In this document: piece by piece, positions 6,956-14,830 of the stretch
Position numbering within the stretch: the stretch's first letter is position 1
Layout: the number at the start of each line of letters is the position of its first letter
Assembly: GCA_905234755.1 (NCBI GenBank)
Contig: CAJOIT010000005.1
Location: 1-64,000 of the forward strand
Direction: 5' to 3'
From: an uncultured Bacteroidales bacterium
GTDB lineage: Bacteria; Bacteroidota; Bacteroidia; Bacteroidales; ML635J-15
DNA length: 64,000 bases
The notes under the pieces: model-generated
Databases searched by the model: none
Told to the model about the DNA's origin: nothing
Seen by the model: the letters and a program-made list of their open reading frames with translations, nothing else
Made by a program: the position numbers and the translations under genes

Positions 6956-9145
6956 TTACATTCCCGCCTCCATCTTCGACTGCGCTGCGTACTGCTGCAC
7001 TATCGGGTCGTCGGGATTCAGTTGTGCCGACTTTGAAAAATACTTGTACGCCTCGGCTGGATTGCCTTCTGTACCGTAGATTATACCCAAAAACTTTTTC
7101 ACTTCGGCATCTTCCTTCAATGCATCGGCTTTCAACAGATATTCCTTTGCCTTGGCAAAGTCGTTCAGATTGCCGTAGGCCATTCCCAAATGGAAAGGAA
7201 TCTCGAACTTACTGGTATTCAACGAATACGCCTTCGACATGTAATAAACCACCGAATCGTTCTGCTTGGGATTTGCTGAATAATAAATTTCACCTAACTG
7301 GTAATATGCTTCGTAGTAGTCAGGCGAAAGTCTTGCATAATCCCACCAGATAGTCTTCTCATACTCAGGGTCGTTGATGTTGTAGGTAAGCACGCCCACG
7401 GTATTGTTCCACACATCACGGTTGAGCGGATTGGAATGCAGAGCCTGCTTGTAATACTTAAACATTGTCCGGTAGTCGTTGTCGAGCTTGTAGTAAATGT
7501 TTCCAATTCGCACCAGCGATTCGGAATTCAGGCTGTCGAACTCCAAGGCGCGCTCGAAATATGGGATTGCAGTCCGCATAATGCTGTCGCGCTGAGCAAT
7601 GTACGCAAGACTGTCGGCACCATGACACTTTGCCGCCTTCTTCTCCGCCCCTTCCGACTGTGTGTATAAGTCGCTGGCATACGAACTGTTACCTTTGATA
7701 CTGTTTACGCTAACATGCACATCGTGAGTAAAAAGCGTAGTCGAGTCCTTCCAGTCCATATTGCGCGTAACCGTCTTTACAAAAAAGGCGACTGCGACGA
7801 TTCCAAGCACAGCAACCGTAACATTGCGCAGCATTATTTCCTTCTCTGGGAATTTTTCGGGCAAAACCTTGGCAAATGTATATGCTATGGCAAGGCAGAA
7901 ACCAAACGACGGCATGAACAAAAACCTTTCGGCCATAAATGCACCCACGTTGAACAGCAGGTTCGATGGCAGAATCAGCGTTGCTCCGTAGAAAAATATT
8001 GCATACGAATACACCGACTTGCGCTTAGGCATCAGGTAAACTATTGCAACCACAATCATTCCAAGGTGGAGCAACAAACTCAAAATCACCTGCCAGTCGG
8101 TCCAATGCATAGTAGGAATCTGGTACGGATAGTAATCCCATGTAAGCGGATGCGGGAAAACGAGCAACTTCAAGTACAGAAGCAACGTGTATGTTACCGT
8201 AGCGTACCTCTCCCCGCCTGTCATGTTGAGGAATGGATTGTTTAGCAACAGGTCCGCTTCGCCACCAAACTGGTTTGCAATTACATTGCCTCTGATTATC
8301 ACATAAAGCAAAGCGCCCAAAAATGCAGGAATCGTAACCTTAAAATAGTCTGAAAGCTTAGGCGAGAAAAAGAAGTACAATGTCAGCGGAATGAGGAAAA
8401 CAAACGCCACCGTGGTTTCTTTGGACATGGAGCCGAGGAAAATACAAACGAAAATTGCCACTAGGAGCAAGATTCGCTGCCACAACTTTCTAACATCCAA
8501 GAATCTGATTGCGCAATCCATTGCCAAAAGTACGAATAGGAACGCCATAATCTCGTCGCGGCTCTTGATATTGGCAACCACCTCGGTATGAAGCGGATGC
8601 GCAGCAAAAAGCATCACCGTAAGAAAAGGAATGCTCAGAAACCAGTATCGCGGTTGGTGGTTGCGGAACAACTTTTTCAGCACACTATACAGCAACAGCA
8701 AAAGCAAGCAGTAGTACAAGACATTGAAGAAATGCCCCACGAATGGAGCCGCCACAATGTCGCCCGTATAGTCTGGAGCTTCGGTCTTCTTGCCAAACAG
8801 TTCGAGTTCTATAGCAAACATAACCACCGACAGCGGACGATAGCGACCGCCTGCCACCTCGTCCATGTCCTTGCCGAACATTCCAGCCATCGTGTCGTAG
8901 CTTAGGATGTCGCCAATGCCGTCAAATCCGCGCTGGGTGAATTCGTTTTTCCAAATGGTAACCGTATCGTCGAGAGCATAGCCGTGCCCGAGGGTATTTG
9001 CGTAGAGCATAAAGCCGAAAACTACTATTATGACTTTCAAAATAATATCTCGTTTACGAGCTATAGCATTGTCTTTCAACATAGAACCAGCAGGAACCGC
9101 CTTCGTTTCATTTCGCGGCATATCTTTTTTCTTATTGACATTCAT
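6956..9145 (-). CDS. TMTC/DUF1736-like GT-C membrane glycosyltransferase with C-terminal TPRs
   Basis: 729 aa. About ten membrane helices occupy residues 20-500. Two GT-C style motifs are seen: an early lumenal acidic pair (GYALDDTVTIWKNEF) and HPLHTEVVANIKSRDE, close to the signature of TMTC/DUF1736 O-mannosyltransferases. The last ~200 residues form TPRs (for example YFERALEFDSLNSESLVRIG and 'AEAYKYFSKSAQLNPDDP'). The enzyme probably transfers a sugar from a polyprenyl-phosphate donor to an exported acceptor; neither is known here. The start chosen is ATG 9145 (MNVNKKKDM) rather than the longer TTG/ATG frame, whose first 36 residues lie in an AT-rich upstream region. Confidence 0.75.
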   Translation of the reverse strand: MNVNKKKDMPRNETKAVPAGSMLKDNAIARKRDIILKVIIVVFGFMLYANTLGHGYALDDTVTIWKNEFTQRGFDGIGDILSYDTMAGMFGKDMDEVAGGRYRPLSVVMFAIELELFGKKTEAPDYTGDIVAAPFVGHFFNVLYYCLLLLLLYSVLKKLFRNHQPRYWFLSIPFLTVMLFAAHPLHTEVVANIKSRDEIMAFLFVLLAMDCAIRFLDVRKLWQRILLLVAIFVCIFLGSMSKETTVAFVFLIPLTLYFFFSPKLSDYFKVTIPAFLGALLYVIIRGNVIANQFGGEADLLLNNPFLNMTGGERYATVTYTLLLYLKLLVFPHPLTWDYYPYQIPTMHWTDWQVILSLLLHLGMIVVAIVYLMPKRKSVYSYAIFFYGATLILPSNLLFNVGAFMAERFLFMPSFGFCLAIAYTFAKVLPEKFPEKEIMLRNVTVAVLGIVAVAFFVKTVTRNMDWKDSTTLFTHDVHVSVNSIKGNSSYASDLYTQSEGAEKKAAKCHGADSLAYIAQRDSIMRTAIPYFERALEFDSLNSESLVRIGNIYYKLDNDYRTMFKYYKQALHSNPLNRDVWNNTVGVLTYNINDPEYEKTIWWDYARLSPDYYEAYYQLGEIYYSANPKQNDSVVYYMSKAYSLNTSKFEIPFHLGMAYGNLNDFAKAKEYLLKADALKEDAEVKKFLGIIYGTEGNPAEAYKYFSKSAQLNPDDPIVQQYAAQSKMEAGM

Positions 9146-9686
9146 CTTCCAAAAATTATGAGACACAAAGAAAAATAAAATCTGGCAAATAGGGATAATT
9201 TTTGGTACAAATTCACTTTTTGCCACTTTGCGCAACGACAAACAAATAATCAACTCATTGCCAATGCAATATCTTAACGATATATAGGCGTTTTTTTTTT
9301 ATTTATTTTGTTATATCAAAAACTTTTGTTATCATTGCACCATAATTTAAAACGAATACACAAAAGGGAAATTTCACCTTCCTAGGCAACCATTTACAAA
9401 GATTTTCGTTTTTTACATAGACATAAATTAAAATGACATATAAACGGCATAAATACAATTCAATTAGACAGACGCAAAATTTTGCGTCTCAACCAGAAAG
9501 GCATACGCATATAAACGGAAACATTGTACGGTCGCGGCGCGCCACGACTCAACAAGAAACGGCGAAGCCATAGAACGGCGAAGCCCTCAACGAAGTTAAC
9601 CTTTAGCTCGGCGTAAGCCAAACTTAGAAACATAGAAACTTTAAACATTGAACATTAAACTTAGAAACATTTAAATATAGAACAGC
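9146..9686. other. Intergenic region with palindromes and repeat units
   Basis: A 540-base gap between divergent genes. The left 300 bases are AT-rich without a clear ORF. The right half holds a perfect palindrome (9470-9489), an imperfect one (9531-9548, GTCGCGGCG core), the dispersed unit AACGGCGAAGCCCTCAACGA (from 9574), and AAACTTAGAAAC-type words running up to the start of the next gene. No strong TAnnTTTG box is obvious; TTTTGTTATCATTG near 9327 is a weak candidate. Confidence 0.6.
9470..9489. repeat. 20-bp perfect palindrome AGACGCAAAA/TTTTGCGTCT
   Basis: AGACGCAAAA is followed directly by its reverse complement. An identical copy is at 30950-30969 and a variant with a GG/CC centre is at 60883-60902. 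It is one member of a family of GCAA/TTGC-centred palindromes in gaps of this window. Confidence 0.85.
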
Positions 9687-10643
9687 ATGAAACGAATATT
9701 TTTATTATTGTTTGCAATTGTTTCCGTAGCGGGAATGATAGCAATTAGCGGTTGCAATAAAAACAAAACCTATATTGTAACCTATGATGCAAATGGCGGA
9801 ACCGGCACAATGGAGCCACAAGTTTTCACTGATGGCGAAATTCAAAAATTAACACCGAATGCATTCACATACGAAGGCCATACTTTTACCAATTGGGCGT
9901 CTACCCCAGAGGGTATCGGCACAATTTTTTACGATGGAGCAGCCGTAATGATATGCATATCTGACATAACTTTGTATGCTCAGTGGAAATCCAACGGCGT
10001 TAGTCCAACGCCCGACACAACACCGGACCCAACAATAGGAACTATAAACGGGCACATTTGGGTTGACCTTGGTTTGCCAAGTGGTACCAAATGGGCTACC
10101 TGCAATGTAGGAGCAGAAACTGCCGAAGGGTATGGAAATTATTATGCTTGGGGAGAAACAACAACAAAGGAAATTTATAATTGGAGTACATATAGGTATT
10201 GTAATGGCGAGGAACAAGCATTGAACAAATATTGCTACGATTCAAGTTACGGCAACGACGGTTTTACCGATACACTAGCCATTCTTGAAGCAAATGATGA
10301 TGCTGCTACAGTAAACTGGGGAACTGGGTGGCGAATGCCAACATACGATGAACTGAAAGAATTGAAAAACCAATGTACAATAACATGGAGTACTGTAGAA
10401 GGTGTGGATGGTTATACTTTTGTCGGACCGAATGGTAATAGCATTTTCTTGCCTGCTGCTGGTTCGTATGACGACATCAGCATAATTGGAGACGGTTCAT
10501 ACGGTTACTATTGGACAAGTTCGCTTGATGTCATGGAAGGTCCGTGGGCGGCTTGGGAATTAGGATTTTATTCAACCAACTATTTAATTGGTGAAGGTAG
10601 CCGTTGCATTGGTTTTAGTGTTCGTCCAGTTGTCGCACAATGA
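9687..10643 (+). CDS. Lipoprotein with InlB B-repeat and FISUMP-like domain
   Basis: 318 aa. A lipoprotein signal ends at the Cys of AISGC. Residues 28-95 form a Listeria-Bacteroides (InlB B/Flg_new) repeat, ending in the typical LYAQWK. A Thr/Pro linker follows, then a domain from about 115 to the end with GTKWATCNVGA, YYAWGET, GWRMPTYDELKEL, YYWTSS and FSVRPV. These motifs are characteristic of the Fibrobacter-succinogenes-paralogous (FISUMP)/DUF1566-like family of surface proteins. It is probably displayed on the cell surface; ligand unknown. A short-repeat stretch immediately precedes the ATG. Confidence 0.8.
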   Translation: MKRIFLLLFAIVSVAGMIAISGCNKNKTYIVTYDANGGTGTMEPQVFTDGEIQKLTPNAFTYEGHTFTNWASTPEGIGTIFYDGAAVMICISDITLYAQWKSNGVSPTPDTTPDPTIGTINGHIWVDLGLPSGTKWATCNVGAETAEGYGNYYAWGETTTKEIYNWSTYRYCNGEEQALNKYCYDSSYGNDGFTDTLAILEANDDAATVNWGTGWRMPTYDELKELKNQCTITWSTVEGVDGYTFVGPNGNSIFLPAAGSYDDISIIGDGSYGYYWTSSLDVMEGPWAAWELGFYSTNYLIGEGSRCIGFSVRPVVAQ

Positions 10644-10769
10644 AAAACGAAAAAGGTGTAGATATTCACAAGTGGAGATAAAATTTCAAACAAAAATAGG
10701 CTCAAAGGCTAAAAGCCAACTAGGAATCAGAAACAATTTAAAACTTAGAAACCTTAAAACTTAAATATC

Positions 10770-11321
10770 ATGAAGTACTTTATCAAATGTTGGAAGCAAT
10801 ATGCCGACTTTAAGGGCAGAGCAAGAAGAAAGGAATACTGGATGTTCCTGTTGTTTAATTGGATAATTGGGACGGTTTTGTCTATTGCCTTAAATATTGC
10901 ACAAGTGATTGAGGCTATAAATTCTCACGACGGTCATGTTTTCAAAATGATTGCAGAAGGTCAGATTTTCAGTGGGACAGATGCAGCGTCTATTATTTTC
11001 TATATAACACTTGCATACGGTTTGGCGTCCCTTTTGCCGACACTCGCGGTAGTTGTCCGCCGGCTGCACGACATCGGCAGGAAAGGCACATGGGTTTTGC
11101 TGCTGCTTATACCGTTGTTGCTAGCCTGCATATTCTACTTCAATATGTTTTCGCTTGCCATCGTAGTCGGAACAGGCATTGCTATCTTCATCGTTAACCT
11201 TGTGCTTACGGTTTTGTACATAATAGTCGGTTGCATCGACGGACAGAAAGGCGAAAACCAGTATGGTCCGAATCCAAAGGAATTGGAGGAAGCGGAAAAG
11301 AGAAGGGAATTGGGATATTAG
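10770..11321 (+). CDS. DUF805 family membrane protein (copy 1)
   Basis: 183 aa with four membrane helices. The DUF805 hallmarks are present: an aromatic N-terminus (KCWKQYADFKGRARRKEYW), PTLAVVVRRLHDIGRKGTW in the middle, and the C-terminal GCIDGQKGENQYGPNP. Function is unknown. It is paralogous to 12556-13089: the first ~55 bases after codon 10 and 54 bases near the 3' end are almost identical in DNA while the centre diverges. A run of AAACTTAGAAAC words forms the leader. Confidence 0.9.
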   Translation: MKYFIKCWKQYADFKGRARRKEYWMFLLFNWIIGTVLSIALNIAQVIEAINSHDGHVFKMIAEGQIFSGTDAASIIFYITLAYGLASLLPTLAVVVRRLHDIGRKGTWVLLLLIPLLLACIFYFNMFSLAIVVGTGIAIFIVNLVLTVLYIIVGCIDGQKGENQYGPNPKELEEAEKRRELGY

Positions 11322-11374
11322 AGTGATTTTTGAAAAACATTGTATAGTTGAATTATTGACTTAAATTGAATATT

Positions 11375-11611
11375 ATGGATAATGAGAAGTCGAAATTTTC
11401 GTTCTGGAAAACTTTAATGGTTGCCATACTTGTCGGTTGGCCGTGGGTTTATATGGTAATGCAAGCATATCGCGCATTATCGGCAGATGGTGTGTACGAA
11501 CTAACCGCCAGAGAATTGGCAAACATTCACATTCCTGCCTTTATAGGTAGCATTTTGATGGGTGTGCTAATGTATTTGTACATAAAGAGGAAAGAAAAAA
11601 GAAACCAGTAG
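11375..11611 (+). CDS. Small two-helix membrane protein
   Basis: 78 aa from the ATG at 11375 (a TTG three codons earlier is possible but less likely). Two hydrophobic helices (about residues 12-30 and 52-70) are separated by a short loop, and the C-terminus is basic (IKRKEKRNQ). No family is recognised. It lies 53 bases after the DUF805 gene and may be co-transcribed. A large stem-loop terminator follows. Confidence 0.6.
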   Translation: MDNEKSKFSFWKTLMVAILVGWPWVYMVMQAYRALSADGVYELTARELANIHIPAFIGSILMGVLMYLYIKRKEKRNQ

Positions 11612-11624
11612 AAAATCTAAACAA

Positions 11625-11692
11625 AAAAAACGGAATCAGATACTGCCCTTCGACAGGCTCAGGGAGCAGTCCAGCATGACATTCCGTTTTTT
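11625..11692. terminator. Bidirectional stem-loop terminator with repeat in the loop
   Basis: AAAAAACGGAAT and ATTCCGTTTTTT form a 12-bp stem usable on both strands. The ~44-base loop holds a CTTCGACAGGCTCAGGG element and CAGCATGAC, the latter also seen at 29369 and 31068. Confidence 0.65.
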
Positions 11693-11800
11693 GAACCTTT
11701 AGCTCGCGTTAGCAATTTCAAAAATCAACACATTTACACCATTTTGACATAAATTTAAAATATTATTACTGCATAATGATGTAATATCAAATTAATATTT

Positions 11801-11808
11801 TATCTTTG
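11801..11808 (+). promoter_or_regulatory. Promoter -7 box for the DinJ-PIN pair
   Basis: TATCTTTG 15 bases before the ATG at 11824; the leader would be under ten bases. It rules out the earlier in-frame TTG at 11806. Confidence 0.65.
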
Positions 11809-11823
11809 CAAAAAATATTGATT

Positions 11824-12126
11824 ATGGCACAGGTATCGATGACAGTCCGCATGGACTCAAACTTAAAGGCAACATTTGATGAGTTGTGCTCCCAGTTTGG
11901 TATGAGCGCAAACACGGCCATGAATGTTTTCGCAAAGGCAGTAGTTTTGTACAGAAAGATTCCGTTCGAGATAAAAGCCCCCGAAAAAGACGAATCAATG
12001 GGCGCTCTGGAAGCATTCCGAGAAATACGAAATATGGCAGAAAACGGACAGTTGCCCGATCTTTCGCTTGAAGACATTAACGAGGAAATCAAATTGGCAA
12101 GGAAAGAAAGAAAACAAAAATTATGA
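11824..12126 (+). CDS. RelB/DinJ-family antitoxin
   Basis: 100 aa. The N-terminal ribbon-helix-helix 'VSMTVRMDSNLKATFDELCSQFGMSANTAMNVFAKAVV' is typical of RelB/DinJ antitoxins, which bind DNA as dimers and neutralise the cognate toxin through the C-terminus. The stop overlaps the start of the PIN gene by four bases (ATGA), so translation is probably coupled. DinJ usually pairs with a YafQ/RelE-type toxin; here the partner is a PIN-domain nuclease. Likely represses its own promoter (11801-11808). Confidence 0.88.
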   Translation: MAQVSMTVRMDSNLKATFDELCSQFGMSANTAMNVFAKAVVLYRKIPFEIKAPEKDESMGALEAFREIRNMAENGQLPDLSLEDINEEIKLARKERKQKL

Positions 12127-12527
12127 TTTACGCAGTAATTGACACCAATGTGCTTGTTTCTGCACTATTGTCTCGTAATCCATATTCTGCTACGGTTTTG
12201 GTTGTCAATGCAATTTCCAAAACAGGAATTTGTCCGTTATACAATTATGAGATTATTACAGAATACAAGGATGTACTGAGTCGGGCGAAATTTAATTTTC
12301 CTGCTCAGGCAGTAGAGAGCATCATAAATAAAATTTTAGAGATAGGCACAAATGCAAACCGCGTACATAGTCCAGAGATTTTCCAAGATGCAGACGATGT
12401 TGTATTCTACGAAGTTGCTCTTTCAAAGGAAGATGCTTTTTTGGTAACAGGAAACACAAAACATTTTCCTAAAAATCCCATCGTTGTTACTCCCGCCGAA
12501 ATGCTGGAAATACTGAAACAACATTAA
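12123..12527 (+). CDS. PIN-domain toxin
   Basis: 134 aa. The PIN fold of Mg-dependent RNases is marked by acidic residues: AVIDTNVLVSAL at the N-terminus (Asp7), the central E in 'NYEIITEYKDVLSR', and the C-terminal 'QDADDVVFYEVAL' and FLVTGNTKHF. It matches the 'putative toxin-antitoxin system toxin component, PIN family'. It would cleave RNA when released from the upstream antitoxin. It ends 28 bases before the second DUF805 gene. Confidence 0.88.
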   Translation: MIYAVIDTNVLVSALLSRNPYSATVLVVNAISKTGICPLYNYEIITEYKDVLSRAKFNFPAQAVESIINKILEIGTNANRVHSPEIFQDADDVVFYEVALSKEDAFLVTGNTKHFPKNPIVVTPAEMLEILKQH

Positions 12528-12555
12528 ACCCAGAAACTTTAAAACATAAAATACT

Positions 12556-13089
12556 ATGAGATACTTTTTGAAATGTTGGAAACACTATGCCGACTTTAAG
12601 GGCAGAGCAAGAAGAAAGGAATATTGGATGTTCCTGTTGTTCAATTACATCATATCCTTTATTATAGGAACGGTTTATTACATTGGCGTTATGTTCCAGG
12701 CATTCGCAAAATTTTCAAGCGGCGAAATGTACAATATGGCACTCAGCGGGCTGTACTTTGGAACCGGCTGGGTATTTGTGATTTTCTGCATTATGATGGC
12801 GTATAGCCTTGCCGTATTGCTACCGACGCTTGCCGTGATTGTGCGCCGATTGCACGACATCGGCAGAAAGGGTACTTGGCTTTTATTACTACTCGTTCCA
12901 TTACCGCTGTATTGCATATTCTATTTCTGCATGTTTTCACTTGTAGCCGTAATCATATTAGGAATCATAATGTTTGCGTATAATCTTACCCTCACGGTTC
13001 TCTACATTCTTCTTGGTTGCATCGACGGACAGAAAGGCGAAAACCAGTATGGTCCGAATCCAAAGGAAATGGAGGAAATGAACAATTGA
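12556..13089 (+). CDS. DUF805 family membrane protein (copy 2)
   Basis: 177 aa with four membrane helices and the same DUF805 signature motifs as the copy at 10770: KCWKHYADFKGRARRKEYW, AVIVRRLHDIGRKGTW and GCIDGQKGENQYGPNP. The two copies bracket a small membrane protein gene and the DinJ-PIN pair. DNA identity is confined to both ends. A GGACGGT hairpin terminator lies 76 bases downstream, after an AT-rich GATAATTG repeat. Confidence 0.9.
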   Translation: MRYFLKCWKHYADFKGRARRKEYWMFLLFNYIISFIIGTVYYIGVMFQAFAKFSSGEMYNMALSGLYFGTGWVFVIFCIMMAYSLAVLLPTLAVIVRRLHDIGRKGTWLLLLLVPLPLYCIFYFCMFSLVAVIILGIIMFAYNLTLTVLYILLGCIDGQKGENQYGPNPKEMEEMNN

Positions 13090-13164
13090 TAATGGACAAT
13101 TGATAATGGATAATTGTAGCGGCGCAATGCTTTGCACTCGCTAGATGTAACAAATAACAATTAT

Positions 13165-13190
13165 GGGACGGTTGAACACCGTCCTTTTTT
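13165..13190 (+). terminator. Rho-independent terminator
   Basis: GGACGGT (13166-13172) pairs with ACCGTCC (13178-13184) across a 5-base loop, and six T follow. The stem sequence is nearly the same as that of the terminator at 19350. Confidence 0.8.
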
Positions 13191-13198
13191 ATGGAGCG

Positions 13199-13477
13199 TT
13201 ATTTATCCTTGTAATGCCCTTTTGCGCTGATTACAAGCACGGTAACTATATCGTCGTAGATGTCGTAAACAAGTCTGTCCTTTTTGTTTATCGTCCGTGA
13301 ATATGTAATATTATTTCCGCCAACCAATGGTTCGGGATGCCCTGTACCTGTGCGCGGATGCTCTTTGAGTTCGTCTATCAACTTTAAAGTTTTCTTATAT
13401 GCAGGAAGATTGGACTTCTTGTAGTTCGCTATTGTTTCTCCTGCTTCTTTCGAGAATGCAATCTTGTACGGATTCAT
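13199..13477 (-). CDS. yoeB: Txe/YoeB-family mRNA interferase toxin
   Basis: 92 aa, the usual YoeB length. The family cleaves mRNA on the ribosome. The pattern 'FSKEAGETIANYKKSNLPAYKKTLKLIDEL', GTGHPEPL, YSRTINKKDRLVYDI and the C-terminal AKGHYKDK are typical of the group, including the catalytic region around Glu/Arg and the terminal His-Tyr. The start overlaps the antitoxin stop by four bases. Third residues from the C-terminus are intact, so it looks functional. Confidence 0.92.
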   Translation of the reverse strand: MNPYKIAFSKEAGETIANYKKSNLPAYKKTLKLIDELKEHPRTGTGHPEPLVGGNNITYSRTINKKDRLVYDIYDDIVTVLVISAKGHYKDK

Positions 13478-13728
13478 AGCGAGTCGAAATATGCCTTCAG
13501 TTCTTCATCTGTGGAACATACGGTACATTCCCCGTCACGGAACTGTTGGCGTGAGTTTTCAATCGCCTTCTTTGTCTCATCGTCAAAATCCGCTTCTTTT
13601 GAGATGTTTGATATGCAAAACAATTCTTTTCCGCGAAGAAGTATAATCTGCATACCTTCAGCGGCCATATCAAGATATTTCTTCTGATTCCTGCGAAATT
13701 GAGTTGATGTAAGTTCTATCGTATTCAT
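13474..13728 (-). CDS. Phd/YefM-like antitoxin
   Basis: 84 aa from the ATG at 13728. The N-terminus 'MNTIELTSTQFRRNQKKYLDMAAEG' and the following 'IILLRGKELFCI' fit the Phd/YefM fold that binds the operator and the toxin. The acidic, flexible C-terminus (DEELKAYFDSL) is expected to cap YoeB. The longer reading frame to 13776 is rejected, because its first 16 codons overlap the TATCTTTG box at 13745-13752. Confidence 0.85.
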   Translation of the reverse strand: MNTIELTSTQFRRNQKKYLDMAAEGMQIILLRGKELFCISNISKEADFDDETKKAIENSRQQFRDGECTVCSTDEELKAYFDSL

Positions 13729-13744
13729 CTTAATGATTTTTTTG

Positions 13745-13752
13745 CAAAGATA
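13745..13752 (-). promoter_or_regulatory. Promoter -7 box for the YefM-YoeB pair
   Basis: TATCTTTG on the minus strand, 16 bases before the antitoxin ATG. Confidence 0.65.
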
Positions 13753-13848
13753 CACAAATAATCCTAATTTCCGCACAAAAAATTTAAAATCTGCAAATTT
13801 CCATTGCCCAAAATCGTAAATCGTACTTCGTAAATCCTAAATTCCATT

Positions 13849-13856
13849 TATCTTTG
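13849..13856 (+). promoter_or_regulatory. Promoter -7 box for the lipoprotein at 13883
   Basis: TATCTTTG, 26 bases before the ATG. A CGTAAATCGTAC-type repeat just upstream (13812-13835) also precedes the promoter at 20321. Confidence 0.6.
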
Positions 13857-13882
13857 TGCCATATTAACTAACACAACAAACA

Positions 13883-14575
13883 ATGAGAAAAAATTCTTGG
13901 ATAATTGCTCTATGCATGTTGCTGGCAGTAAGTTGCAACCAGGCAAACAATGGTGAACAAAAAGACGAAACCGCTGTGGATTCGCTTGAAATGGCTCGTC
14001 AGGATTCCATCCAAAAGGCCGAAGCGGAGGCAAAACTGAACGAGGAACGCGAAGCCGCCGAACAGCAGAAACGAGAAGAAGAATCAGAACAATTCTGCAA
14101 AAAATTCAGCATCGAAGACCTGCTCGACCTGCTGGAACATTACAGTGAAGCACAAATCGTACAAAACGGCGGACTGACATTCATTTATAAATACGAAGAA
14201 GAAAGTACCGATGGCGATGCGGGATATGAAAAAATCGTTTATGGCAGGGACATCGAAAAAGGCGACAAGAAAGATATCGGCTACGACCTGAACCGCACCA
14301 GCGGACATGCCTGCTACTACGAACTCAACCTCGACACATCTACCAATCCATACCTGTGTTTCGCCAACAAGGACGATGCCGACGGTTTCTACGACCGCGT
14401 TGCAAAGCACAAACCTTTTGAATACGAGGGCAATACCTACTATATAAACAAAAACAACGGCGAACTTTATATCGACACAAAATACGATGAAGATTCCTTC
14501 GAAACACATTATGTCCTATACCCGACAGAACTCGAAGACGGTTTCTACCAAATAAAGATTGGGGTGTGGATGTAA
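13883..14575 (+). CDS. Hypothetical lipoprotein with charged coiled coil
   Basis: 230 aa. The lipoprotein signal ends in AVSC. Residues 45-75 are a Glu/Lys-rich coiled coil ('QKAEAEAKLNEEREAAEQQKREEES'-type, shortened here). The rest is an acidic, Tyr-rich beta domain without a recognised family. It is probably periplasmic or outer-membrane anchored. It stands alone between the YefM-YoeB pair (opposite strand) and a 190-base repeat tract, with its own promoter. Confidence 0.7.
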   Translation: MRKNSWIIALCMLLAVSCNQANNGEQKDETAVDSLEMARQDSIQKAEAEAKLNEEREAAEQQKREEESEQFCKKFSIEDLLDLLEHYSEAQIVQNGGLTFIYKYEEESTDGDAGYEKIVYGRDIEKGDKKDIGYDLNRTSGHACYYELNLDTSTNPYLCFANKDDADGFYDRVAKHKPFEYEGNTYYINKNNGELYIDTKYDEDSFETHYVLYPTELEDGFYQIKIGVWM

Positions 14576-14765
14576 ACGGAGGACCTGTCTAACGGAGGAT
14601 CTGTCCAACGGAAGACCTGTCTAACAGAAGGCCTGTCTAACGGAAGACCTGTCTAACGGAGGACCTGTCGGGCGGACTGCAAGACAGCAAGACCGTCAGA
14701 CAGCAAGACCGTTAGACTGCCAGACCGTTAGACCGTTAGACTGCCAGACTGCTAGACATCAAGCC
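14576..14765. repeat. Tandem GACCTGTCTAACGGA and AGACCGTTAGACTGC repeat tract
   Basis: At least six degenerate copies of a ~16-base unit (GGA[GA]GACCTGTCTAACG) run from the stop codon. They pass into 8-10-base AGACCGTTAGACTGCC units up to the next promoter. Same repeat type as 6814-6952 and 16080-16145. There is no ORF. Confidence 0.85.
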
Positions 14766-14800
14766 CAATTTCCCCATTTGCATATATAAAATACATTTCC

Positions 14801-14808
14801 TACCTTTG
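14801..14808 (+). promoter_or_regulatory. Promoter -7 box for the CPBP protease
   Basis: TACCTTTG, 22 bases before the ATG at 14831. Confidence 0.6.
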
Positions 14809-14830
14809 CACTAAATTACATTTTATTTAT

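Noticed and set aside
7024..8905. Several plus-strand ORFs opposite the TMTC-like gene
   Set aside because: Shadow frames of a clear multi-helix glycosyltransferase.
9460..9648. 62-codon minus-strand ORF
   Set aside because: It only translates palindromes and dispersed repeats and has no start context.
11806..11823. Earlier TTG start for the DinJ antitoxin
   Set aside because: The codon lies in the -7 promoter box.
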